Assembly: GCF_009711165.2 (NCBI RefSeq)
Contig: NZ_WMID02000003.1
Coordinates: forward strand, 1-64,000
Direction: 5' to 3'
Length of the DNA stretch: 64,000 nt
Source: Flavobacterium sp. MC2016-06
Lineage (GTDB): Bacteria; Bacteroidota; Bacteroidia; Flavobacteriales; Flavobacteriaceae
How positions within the stretch are numbered: the stretch's first letter is position 1; each line of letters opens with the position of its first letter. The translations under genes were made by a program, and so were the position numbers. Positions 51,074-58,863 of this stretch are shown here, piece by piece. The notes beneath the pieces are model-generated. The model was not told where the DNA came from, ran no database searches, and worked only from the letters and a program-made list of their open reading frames with translations.

Positions 51074-51508
51074 ATGGTGAAAAATATTTCAGTACTTTTT
51101 TTTATTAGTGTAATGTTGATTTCCTGCAATATATTTAAATGCAAAAAAACAGATACAGTTTCTAAACTAGAAGGAAGCTGGGAATTGAATTATATAACAG
51201 GTCCAAGAATTGCTTTTGATGGTTTATATCCTCATAAAAAACCAATTATAAATTTTAATACAAAAGAAAATCAGGTTTCTGGAAACAACAGTTGTAACTC
51301 TTTTACTGGAAAATTAAGTATTGACGGAAATAAAATTGATTTTACCAAGCCAATGGCCGTTACCAAAATGATGTGTATAGACGGACAGGGCGAACAGGTT
51401 TTTATGAGTACGCTTTCAAAAATTACTTCGTATAATATTACAGACGATGGTAAAACCTTAAATTTTATTTCGGGAGATATTGCCATGATGAGATTTACCA
51501 AAAAATAA
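51074..51508 (+). CDS. META-domain lipoprotein
   Basis: The 144-residue protein has a lipobox MLISC (Cys17) and a META/HslJ-like domain: LEGSWELNYITG, then SGNNSCNSFTGKLSIDGNKI, then MAVTKMMCIDGQGEQVFMSTL. These motifs are diagnostic for the domain, whose role is envelope-associated and not well defined. The next gene starts 36 bp downstream in the same direction, so the two may be cotranscribed. Confidence 0.85.
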   Translation: MVKNISVLFFISVMLISCNIFKCKKTDTVSKLEGSWELNYITGPRIAFDGLYPHKKPIINFNTKENQVSGNNSCNSFTGKLSIDGNKIDFTKPMAVTKMMCIDGQGEQVFMSTLSKITSYNITDDGKTLNFISGDIAMMRFTKK

Positions 51509-51544
51509 AATTTCATTTGTTTTAACGCTGCTAAAATTTATTTT

Positions 51545-52069
51545 ATGAAAACTAAATTATCCATTTTATTAGTGTTGTTCTGTTTTTTAAGTTTTCCCGT
51601 TTTAGCACAAGAAAAAACGAAGAAAGAACTAAAAGCGGAAAAAGAATTACAACAGCAGAAAGAAATAGACGCTTTGATAGCTTCTAAAAAATTTGTGTTT
51701 GAAGCTCAAAAAGTAAATCCGCAAGGAGGCAGACTTATTATTTTAGATTACAATACCTATTTCTTAAAATTTAATACCGAAAAAACAACCTGCGATTTAC
51801 CCTTTTTCGGACGTGGTTTTAATGTTCCTTATGGAGGAGGTGATGGAGGAATAAAATTTGAAGGCACTCCAGAAAACATAAGAATTGAAAAAAAGAAAAA
51901 AAGCAGCACTTTTAGAGCTACCGTAAAAGGTAAAGACGATGTTTATGATTTAATGTTTACTATTTTTTCTAACGGAAGTGCATCACTTTCTGTAAATAGT
52001 AATAACAGATCGCCAATTTCATACGACGGTGTTATCAGTGCACCCAAAGCAGAAGAGAATAAGAATTAA
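51545..52069 (+). CDS. DUF4251-type periplasmic protein
   Basis: The 174-residue protein has a signal peptide (LSILLVLFCFLSFPVLAQ), a charged linker (KELKAEKELQQQKEI) and a beta-rich domain with KKFVFEAQKVNPQGGR, DLPFFGRGFNVPYGGGDGGI and a terminal repeat of beta strands. This matches the DUF4251 pattern found in Bacteroidota. The function is unknown. Confidence 0.8.
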   Translation: MKTKLSILLVLFCFLSFPVLAQEKTKKELKAEKELQQQKEIDALIASKKFVFEAQKVNPQGGRLIILDYNTYFLKFNTEKTTCDLPFFGRGFNVPYGGGDGGIKFEGTPENIRIEKKKKSSTFRATVKGKDDVYDLMFTIFSNGSASLSVNSNNRSPISYDGVISAPKAEENKN

Positions 52070-52112
52070 GAGTTTTTAGTTTTAATTATTGTTTCCCGAA
52101 TTCTTTTATTTT

Positions 52113-53033
52113 ATGATAAAAAAGACAGTTTGTTTTTTGTCTAAAAAGCATCGATTGATTGTGATGTCTTTTTTACTTTCAATTCCAATTTTTAGTCAGG
52201 ATTTAGAACCTAGAGTATATGCCAATGTTGCCAAAGATCTTAATGTTGTGGCTCTTGGATATGGTTTTATGGATGGGAATGTATTAACAGATCCGTCTTT
52301 ACCTATTAAAGATTTTACAATAGAGAGTCATAATTTGGTAGCAAGCTATATTAGAACCTTTGGTTTGGCAGATAAGCTGGCGCGCGTGCAAGTTACGCTT
52401 CCGTATACTTTTATGGACGGATCTTTAACAGCTGATAATGGTTCTGTTTTAGCAGGTTCAAGACATGGTTTTGGAGATACGAAAGTTAGGTTCGGAATCA
52501 ATTTGTTAGGTTCTCCTGCGCTTGAGAAAAAGGAATTTAAAAATTTTGAGCAGAAAACAATTTTAGGAGTCAGTTTTGTAACTTCGATTCCAACGGGAAA
52601 TTATTATGGCGATAAAAAAATTAATATAGGAACTAATCGCTGGGCTTTTAAACCCGAAATTGGAGTTTCTAAACGCTTTGCACATTTTTATGCCGAAGCT
52701 TATGGAGGAATTTGGCTTTATACCAATAACAATGATTATCTAGGTAAAAAACTCGAACAAAAGCCTACATATAGTTTACAAGCCCATGCTAGTTATTATT
52801 TTAAAAATAATATGTGGATTGGTTTTAACACCAATTGGTTTTTTGGAGGAGAAACCATTACGGATGGTGTTGCAGATGATAGTCAAATTGATAATTGGCG
52901 CGTAGGAGGTACCTTTTCTACACCAGTTGCAAAAGGACAATCTATAAAATTGCAATATCATGTAGGAGCATATACCAATAACGGATTGAATTATTATGCT
53001 TTAACGCTTTCGTATCAATATTCATTTTTTTAA
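52113..53033 (+). CDS. Outer-membrane transporter-like beta-barrel
   Basis: The 306-residue protein starts at the ATG at 52113; a later ATG within the same hydrophobic segment (MSFLLSIPIFSQ) gives a more classical signal peptide and may be the true start. The body has regular beta strands (ARVQVTLPYTFMDG, GFGDTKVRFGINLLG, WAFKPEIGVSKRFAHFYAEA) and ends YYALTLSYQYSFF with a terminal Phe. It resembles the phenol-degradation MetA-type transporter family. Substrate is unknown. Confidence 0.8.
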   Translation: MIKKTVCFLSKKHRLIVMSFLLSIPIFSQDLEPRVYANVAKDLNVVALGYGFMDGNVLTDPSLPIKDFTIESHNLVASYIRTFGLADKLARVQVTLPYTFMDGSLTADNGSVLAGSRHGFGDTKVRFGINLLGSPALEKKEFKNFEQKTILGVSFVTSIPTGNYYGDKKINIGTNRWAFKPEIGVSKRFAHFYAEAYGGIWLYTNNNDYLGKKLEQKPTYSLQAHASYYFKNNMWIGFNTNWFFGGETITDGVADDSQIDNWRVGGTFSTPVAKGQSIKLQYHVGAYTNNGLNYYALTLSYQYSFF

Positions 53034-53113
53034 AAAATTAACTCTTTTTTGTAAGAAAAATAAGTATTTTTACTGATATGTAAATTTTTTTAAAATATTT
53101 AAAAACCTGAATT

Positions 53114-53599
53114 ATGAAAAAATTAAGTCTTATTCTTATTATGGCTGTGGCCTCATTTTCGTCTTATGCACAATCTACGTTTAAAGAAGATGTAGATGTA
53201 TTGCAAAGTGTTTATGGTAAATCTAAAGGTGATCTTGTAAAACAGTACATGAATTTGTCTGATGCACAAAGTGCTGCTTTTTCTAAAGTTTATGATAATT
53301 ACGAAATAGAACGTAATACACTTGGACAGGCAAAATTTCAATTAATAAATGATTATGCAGCAAATTATGCTACTCTTACAGATGAAAAAGCAGATCAGTT
53401 AGCCAAAGCGACTTTAAAAAATCATATCGATTATGAGAAATTATATTCTAAAACCTACGGGCAGGCTAAAAAAGCGATTGGCGCAATAAATGCAGCAAAA
53501 TTTATTCAGTTAGAAGTTTATTTACAAACTATAATTAAAGCTGAAATTTTGGAGTCAATTCCATTTATTGGAGAATTAGATAAGACTAAACTTCATTAA
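53114..53599 (+). CDS. Periplasmic helical protein of unknown function
   Basis: The 161-residue protein has a signal peptide (KLSLILIMAVASFSSYAQ) and then only charged helices. The YMNLSDAQSAAFSKVYDNYE segment resembles the helix of Spy/CpxP-like proteins, and the protein has 3-4 predicted helices. A candidate promoter (TTTTG followed by TATTTTTA) lies near 53045-53072. I do not recognise a specific function. Confidence 0.7.
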   Translation: MKKLSLILIMAVASFSSYAQSTFKEDVDVLQSVYGKSKGDLVKQYMNLSDAQSAAFSKVYDNYEIERNTLGQAKFQLINDYAANYATLTDEKADQLAKATLKNHIDYEKLYSKTYGQAKKAIGAINAAKFIQLEVYLQTIIKAEILESIPFIGELDKTKLH

Positions 53600-53616
53600 T
53601 CTTACTTTGGTAAAAT

Positions 53617-53656
53617 AAAAAACGTCCGTTATTTCTACAAATAACGGACGTTTTTT
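53617..53656. terminator. Bidirectional terminator before the chitinase gene
   Basis: AAAAAACGTCCGTTAT (53617-53632) pairs with ATAACGGACGTTTTTT (53641-53656) around an eight-base loop. Confidence 0.88.
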
Positions 53657-53674
53657 TAGCTATAAATAAATGAT

Positions 53675-54769
53675 TTATTTAGCAGTTTTAACTTCGTAAA
53701 TAGCATTTACCATTCCGTTTTTTGGGCTGTCTAAAGTAAGTTCCCAGAACATGATACCACCTAATTTTTTAGATTTTACATATTCTGTTTTTGCTTTAAT
53801 AGATTTTAGATCGTCTGAAGTTGCAAAAGTTTTTGTCGATTCATTGTACCAATAAGGAGCTTTTGCTTTGTCATCCCAAAAATATTTCCAGCCGTTTGCT
53901 TCTGTATAAGTAGTCGCAAAGTTTTTAAAATCTGCACCAGGAATATGTTCTCCAGCTTGATAAAGACCATTGTTTATATTTTCTACATTCTTCCAAGTTC
54001 TAGAATAAAAAGCACCGCCAATAATCAATTTTTCAGCAGGAACGCCTTGTTTCAATAAAAATTCAACTGCTCTGTCTGTAGATTCCTCATTTGCATTAGT
54101 GCTGTATAGAGGAGTATGATGACCTGTAACTTTAGAATATCCGTTTACTAAATCATAACTCATAATATTAACGCGATTTACTAAAGGCGCTACAGCTTTC
54201 CAGTCAATAGATTCGTCTAGATATTTCTGAAAACCACCAGCAGCAAAACTCAATTCAAATTTTTTGCCTAAAGTAGAGCGTAATATTTTGATTAATTCTG
54301 TAAAGTTATTTTTGTCAGCAGGTTGAAATAAATGTCCAGGAAGACCTTCGATAGCTGGATACTCCCAATCCAGATCTAAACCGTCTACTTTATAAAAGCT
54401 GCTTACTTCTTTTACCGATTTAGCAAAAGTTAATCTGCCTTCTGGTGTAGAAAATGCTGCCGAACAAGGCTCGCATCCGCCCCAGCCGCCAAGTGATAAA
54501 ACTATTTTAAGCTGTGGGTTTTTTGCTTTTAAAGAAACTAAATATTTGATTGTAGTAGAATCTTTTGGAGAATCAACTGTTAGTTTTCCTTCTTTTAAAT
54601 GGCAGAAACTAAAAATAATTTGATTCAATTTATTTACTTCATACTCATTGATTAGTTTGTCATCGCCTGTGTAATAAGCGATAATGTCCATTTTTTTATT
54701 TTTTTGAGCAAATGTATGTGCAGTACAAAGGCATAAAAAAAATAAAGCAATTACATTAATTTGTTTCAT
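53675..54769 (-). CDS. Glycoside hydrolase family 18 chitinase
   Basis: The 364-residue protein has a signal peptide (VIALFFLCLCTAHTFAQ). The catalytic motif DGLDLDWE spans 129-136, with Glu136 as the acid. The first barrel strands (NQIIFSFCHLKEGKL, KIVLSLGGWGG) and the late GGIMFWELTLDSPKNGM segment complete a GH18 barrel. It is secreted and has no separate chitin-binding domain. No type IX sorting domain is visible, so it may stay in the periplasm. Activity on chitin or N-glycans is expected. Confidence 0.92.
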   Translation of the reverse strand: MKQINVIALFFLCLCTAHTFAQKNKKMDIIAYYTGDDKLINEYEVNKLNQIIFSFCHLKEGKLTVDSPKDSTTIKYLVSLKAKNPQLKIVLSLGGWGGCEPCSAAFSTPEGRLTFAKSVKEVSSFYKVDGLDLDWEYPAIEGLPGHLFQPADKNNFTELIKILRSTLGKKFELSFAAGGFQKYLDESIDWKAVAPLVNRVNIMSYDLVNGYSKVTGHHTPLYSTNANEESTDRAVEFLLKQGVPAEKLIIGGAFYSRTWKNVENINNGLYQAGEHIPGADFKNFATTYTEANGWKYFWDDKAKAPYWYNESTKTFATSDDLKSIKAKTEYVKSKKLGGIMFWELTLDSPKNGMVNAIYEVKTAK

Positions 54770-55091
54770 TTTAAGTTTTTTTAAGTTTTAGAACGCTAAA
54801 AGTAAAACATTAGAATTTAAATTTTGCTATTGATTATGTAACAAAAGTCCAATTTTAGTAAAGATTTGTGAAATTCGTTAAACATGTAAGTAATATACGA
54901 ACATTTAATACAGTAAAATTTAAAAGCTTAGATGAACCATATAAGGGATATAAGTAAATAGAAGTTTTTTTTATGGATTTGAATTAAATGAACTTATATC
55001 ACTTATATGGTAAAAAAAACAAAAAATAAACCCGCACTGTTTCGGAGTAGTGCGGGTTTAAACAAATTAAAAGCTAAAAACTATTTTTAGA
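54770..55091. repeat. Spacer with ACTTATAT inverted repeat
   Basis: ACCATATAAGGGATATAAGT (54936-54955) is an inverted copy, with one mismatch, of ACTTATATCACTTATATGGT (54992-55011). The 36 bp between them are AT-rich. The rest of the stretch holds only the terminator at 55028-55059. It looks like a dispersed repeat element. Confidence 0.65.
55028..55059 (-). terminator. Terminator of the fad operon
   Basis: AAACCCGCACT (55028-55038) pairs with AGTGCGGGTTT (55049-55059), 33 bp beyond the last gene of the operon. Confidence 0.85.
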
Positions 55092-56897
55092 TTAGAAGCA
55101 GTAGTCGTTTTCTGCAACTAATTTAGAAGTAATAACTTCTCTTAAAGCTACTACATTTGGATTGTTTGTGTATTTAGTGAAACGTTTAAGTCCCATTAAC
55201 ATCATACGTTGTTCGTCACCTTCAGCAAAAGAAATAATTCCTTCTTTTCCGTTTAAGTTTACGATGTCTACTGCATGGTATAAGTATAATTTTGCCATAG
55301 CAATTTGCTCTTGTACTTTAGCTTCACCTTGAGTTTTAGCTAATTTCTCAGTTCTTAAAATAGTACTTTCAGCCATGTAAACTTCGATTAAGATGTTAGA
55401 AGCAGCCATCAATAATTGTTGGTGAGAATCTAAATCTGGACCGTATTTTTGAACCGCACTTCCAGCAACCATTAAGAAAACTTTTTTCAAGTTAGCAATG
55501 ATTAATTTTTCTTCAGCAAATAATTCAGAGAAATCAGGAGTATCAAAAGATGGAATTCCCATTAATTCTTCAGAAACTTTCATCGCTGGTCCTAATAAAT
55601 CAACATGACCTTTCATAGCCTTTTTGATCAACATACCAACAGAAAGCATTCTGTTAATTTCGTTAGTTCCTTCGTAGATACGAGCAATACGAGCATCTCT
55701 CCAAGCACTTTCCATTGGAGTATCTTCAGAGAATCCCATTCCACCAAAAATCTGAATTCCTTCATCAGCACAAGATTGTACGTCTTCAGAAACCGCAACT
55801 TTCAAGATAGAACATTCGATAGCATATTCTTCAACACCTTTCAATTCTGCCTCTTGGTGAGTAGCTCCTTTTGCTTCACCAGCAGCAATTCTATCTTCGA
55901 TATCTTTTGCAGCTCTGTATGAAGCACTTTCTCCAGCATAAGCATTAGTTGCCATTTCAGCTAATTTAGCACGGATTGCACCAAAGCTTGAAATCGCAGT
56001 GTTAAACTGAATTCTTTCGTTAGAATATTTTACAGCATTTGCAGTAACTCTACGTTGTGCATCTAAACAAGCAGCAGCCAATTTAATACGACCAACATTT
56101 AAAGCATTCATTGCAATTTTGAAACCGTTTCCTCTTTCAGACAACATGTTTTCAACAGGAACTTTAGTATCGTTGAAGAAAACCTGACGAGTAGAAGAAG
56201 CACGAATTCCTAATTTATGCTCTTCTTCATTCATTGAAATTCCGTTTGCTGGATCATTTTCAACGATGAAACCTGTAATGTTTTTATCATCACCAATTCT
56301 AGCGAATACGATAAATACAGAACAAAATCCTGCATTCGAAATCCACATTTTTTGCCCAGTGATAGAGTAGTATTTTCCATCTTCAGATAAAACAGCTTTA
56401 GTTTTTCCTGAGTTAGCATCAGATCCTGCGCCTGGTTCAGTTAAGCAATAAGCTCCAAACCATTCTCCAGAAGCCAATTTCGGAACGTATTTTTTCTTTT
56501 GTTCTTCAGATCCGTAAAGTGTAATTGGCATCGTTCCAATCCCTGTGTGAGCTCCAAAAGCAGTAGAGAAAGAACCAGTTGCTCCAGAAATGTAGTCACA
56601 AACTAACATTGTAGAAACAAATCCCATTCCTAATCCGCCGTATTCTTCAGGAACAGCAACTCCAAGAAGTCCAAGTTCACCAGCTTTACGCATAGAAGCT
56701 TCAGTGTATGCATAATCTTTTTTCTCAAAACGATCTTTATGTGCCCATAATTCTTTGTCAACGAACTCTTTTACAGAGTCACGCATCATTAACTGCTCTT
56801 CAGAGAAATCTTCTGGTGTGAAGACATCTTCGCATTTTGTTTCTTTAACTAAAAACTGACCACCACGAGTCACGTTTTTTTCGATAGTATCTGCCAT
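55092..56897 (-). CDS. Acyl-CoA dehydrogenase
   Basis: The 601-residue protein is longer than classical 380-residue family members and resembles the very-long-chain class, with a C-terminal helical extension (about 440-600). FAD-site motifs are AYCLTEPGAGSDAN and WISNAGFCSVF. The catalytic Glu region is IYEGTNEINRML near 410. It oxidises acyl-CoA to enoyl-CoA and passes electrons to ETF. It ends the operon that contains the other beta-oxidation enzymes. Confidence 0.93.
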   Translation of the reverse strand: MADTIEKNVTRGGQFLVKETKCEDVFTPEDFSEEQLMMRDSVKEFVDKELWAHKDRFEKKDYAYTEASMRKAGELGLLGVAVPEEYGGLGMGFVSTMLVCDYISGATGSFSTAFGAHTGIGTMPITLYGSEEQKKKYVPKLASGEWFGAYCLTEPGAGSDANSGKTKAVLSEDGKYYSITGQKMWISNAGFCSVFIVFARIGDDKNITGFIVENDPANGISMNEEEHKLGIRASSTRQVFFNDTKVPVENMLSERGNGFKIAMNALNVGRIKLAAACLDAQRRVTANAVKYSNERIQFNTAISSFGAIRAKLAEMATNAYAGESASYRAAKDIEDRIAAGEAKGATHQEAELKGVEEYAIECSILKVAVSEDVQSCADEGIQIFGGMGFSEDTPMESAWRDARIARIYEGTNEINRMLSVGMLIKKAMKGHVDLLGPAMKVSEELMGIPSFDTPDFSELFAEEKLIIANLKKVFLMVAGSAVQKYGPDLDSHQQLLMAASNILIEVYMAESTILRTEKLAKTQGEAKVQEQIAMAKLYLYHAVDIVNLNGKEGIISFAEGDEQRMMLMGLKRFTKYTNNPNVVALREVITSKLVAENDYCF

Positions 56898-56951
56898 TTG
56901 TTTTTGTTTTTTGTGAAAGAAAATAGAAAATAGAGTATAGAAAATAGACTT

Positions 56952-57302
56952 TTACTTTAGTCCGTTTTGAAAACCCATGGTCATTCTTTGGAATTCTTCT
57001 ATTTTAATTTCTAATTGGTTAAATTGTGTTTCGTTTATATATTTTCTATGCGTTGCAATCAATAATTGTGTAATGAGTTCAAATGAAGAACCTAGAGAAA
57101 TGTCTAAAAAATGGCTGAACGATTTATCTGTTCTCGAAGAACCTTCAGCAATATTACTTGGCATAGAAACAGAACATCTGCTTATTTGAGAACTCAAATC
57201 ATATCGCTCATGCTTTGGAAATTCTAATAACAAATCTGAAATTTGATTGGCAATTGCAATTCCAAGCTGCCAAATCTTCAAATTCTTATAATTATGTCTC
57301 AT
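56952..57302 (-). CDS. Four-helix-bundle protein (S23 / 23S rRNA intervening-sequence family)
   Basis: The 116-residue protein begins MRHNYKNLKIWQLGIAIANQ and carries the family hallmark SSQISRCSVSMPSNIAEGSS followed by FSHFLDISLGSSFELITQL. These small proteins are encoded in rRNA intervening sequences or loose intergenic positions in Bacteroidota, with no established function. It sits between fadE and fadA, flanked by AAAATAGA-type repeats in opposite orientation at 56910-56948 and 57311-57360. It looks like an insertion into the operon. Confidence 0.9.
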   Translation of the reverse strand: MRHNYKNLKIWQLGIAIANQISDLLLEFPKHERYDLSSQISRCSVSMPSNIAEGSSRTDKSFSHFLDISLGSSFELITQLLIATHRKYINETQFNQLEIKIEEFQRMTMGFQNGLK

Positions 57303-57353
57303 TCTATTTTAGGCGTATATCTATTCTCTTTATTCTATATTCTATTCTCTTTC

Positions 57354-58535
57354 TTACAATACTTCGTAGATACCCGCGCTTCCCTGTCCAGTTCCCACAC
57401 ACATACTTACGATTCCGTATTTATTACCTCTGCGTTTCATTTCGTCAAACAATTGAACAGAAAGTTTAGCTCCTGTACAACCAAGTGGGTGACCTAATGC
57501 AATCGCTCCACCGTTTACGTTTACGATTTCAGGGTTGATGTTTAATTCGCGAGTAACAGCTAAAGCTTGAGAAGCAAAAGCTTCATTCAACTCAATTAAG
57601 TCGATATCATTCAAAGTTAATCCAGCTTGTTTCAACGCTTTCGGAATTGCTTTTACTGGACCAATACCCATAATTCTAGGCTCAACTCCAGAAGAAGCAA
57701 AGTTTACTAAACGTGCAATTGGCTCAAGGTTTAATTCTTTAACCATGTCCTCACTCATGATTAAAACAAAAGCAGCACCGTCACTCATTTGAGAAGAGTT
57801 ACCAGCAGTTACACTTCCGTCAGCAGCAAAAACAGGTCTTAAACCAGCAAGTGCAGCAACAGAAGTTCCAGCTCTTGGACCTTCGTCTTGTTTTACAACG
57901 TATGATTTAGTTTCTTTCTTACCATTTTCATTGATGAAAGTCTGATCAACAGTAATTGGAACGATTTGTTTGTCAAATTTTCCTTCTGCCTGCGCTTTCA
58001 AAGCTTTCATATGAGAATTGTAAGCAAACTCATCTTGATCTTCTCTTGAAATTTTAAATTGGTTAGCAACCGCCTCAGCAGTTAATCCCATTCCCCAGTA
58101 ATAATCTTCGTGACCTGCAGCTGCAACTTTATAATCTGGAGTTGGTTTGTAACCTCCCATCGGAATAAAACTCATACTTTCTGCACCACCAGCAATAATA
58201 CAATCTGCCATTCCAGATTGGATTTTAGCAGTCGCCATTCCGATAGTTTCTAATCCAGAAGCACAATAACGGTTTACAGTAACTCCAGGAACGTCTTCAA
58301 CTTTTAATCCCATTAAGGAAATTAAGCGCCCAACGTTTAGTCCTTGTTCTGCTTCCGGCATGGCATTTCCAACCATAACGTCATCAATACGTTTTTTGTC
58401 AAAATCAGGCAGTTCATCCATCATAAACTGAATGGTTTCTGCAGCTAATTCATCAGGTCTTTTAAATCTAAAAACCCCTTTTGGTGCTTTTCCTACCGCA
58501 GTACGGTAAGCTTTAACTATATATGCTGTTTTCAT
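57354..58535 (-). CDS. fadA: Acetyl-CoA C-acyltransferase (thiolase)
   Basis: The 393-residue protein has the nucleophile Cys in VNRYCASGLETIGMA near 90, the His in GHPLGCTGAKLS near 350 and the second Cys in CVGTGQGSAGI near 380. Start YIVKAYRTAVGKAPKG is typical of the degradative class. It cleaves 3-ketoacyl-CoA to acetyl-CoA in beta-oxidation, together with the neighbouring fadB- and fadE-like enzymes. Confidence 0.93.
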   Translation of the reverse strand: MKTAYIVKAYRTAVGKAPKGVFRFKRPDELAAETIQFMMDELPDFDKKRIDDVMVGNAMPEAEQGLNVGRLISLMGLKVEDVPGVTVNRYCASGLETIGMATAKIQSGMADCIIAGGAESMSFIPMGGYKPTPDYKVAAAGHEDYYWGMGLTAEAVANQFKISREDQDEFAYNSHMKALKAQAEGKFDKQIVPITVDQTFINENGKKETKSYVVKQDEGPRAGTSVAALAGLRPVFAADGSVTAGNSSQMSDGAAFVLIMSEDMVKELNLEPIARLVNFASSGVEPRIMGIGPVKAIPKALKQAGLTLNDIDLIELNEAFASQALAVTRELNINPEIVNVNGGAIALGHPLGCTGAKLSVQLFDEMKRRGNKYGIVSMCVGTGQGSAGIYEVL

Positions 58536-58604
58536 AAATGATTGTATTTAGATTGGAGAATTATGTATTAAGATTTTCCAATTGTTTGTTGATTTTATTC
58601 TTTA

Positions 58605-58838
58605 TTAATATGATTTATTTTCCATATATAATTCAATAAATGCAATTACAAGAGGAATCCAAAAAATGAAAGGAACGAAAGTCCAGATTAATCTCAATTT
58701 TAAATTTGATTTTGATTTCCAAATTTTAAATGTTCCAAAAATTATAAGAGGCCATGTAAAAAACCAAAACCAAGGATTTATTGAAATTAGCAGCCCTATT
58801 ATCAGGTAGATTATTCCAGCTTTTAATTCTTTATTCAT
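58605..58838 (-). CDS. Small two-pass membrane protein in the fad operon
   Basis: The 77-residue protein starts at the ATG at 58838 (MNKELKAGIIYLIIGLLIS); a TTG three codons upstream is less likely. Two hydrophobic segments (IIYLIIGLLISINPWFWFF and WTFVPFIFWIPLVIAFIEL) flank a basic loop. It lies between the fadB-like and fadA genes on the same strand, but membrane proteins are not part of this pathway, so it may be an accessory insertion. Function unknown. Confidence 0.65.
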   Translation of the reverse strand: MNKELKAGIIYLIIGLLISINPWFWFFTWPLIIFGTFKIWKSKSNLKLRLIWTFVPFIFWIPLVIAFIELYMENKSY

Positions 58839-58863
58839 TTTTGACAATAAATCTTAAAATAAA

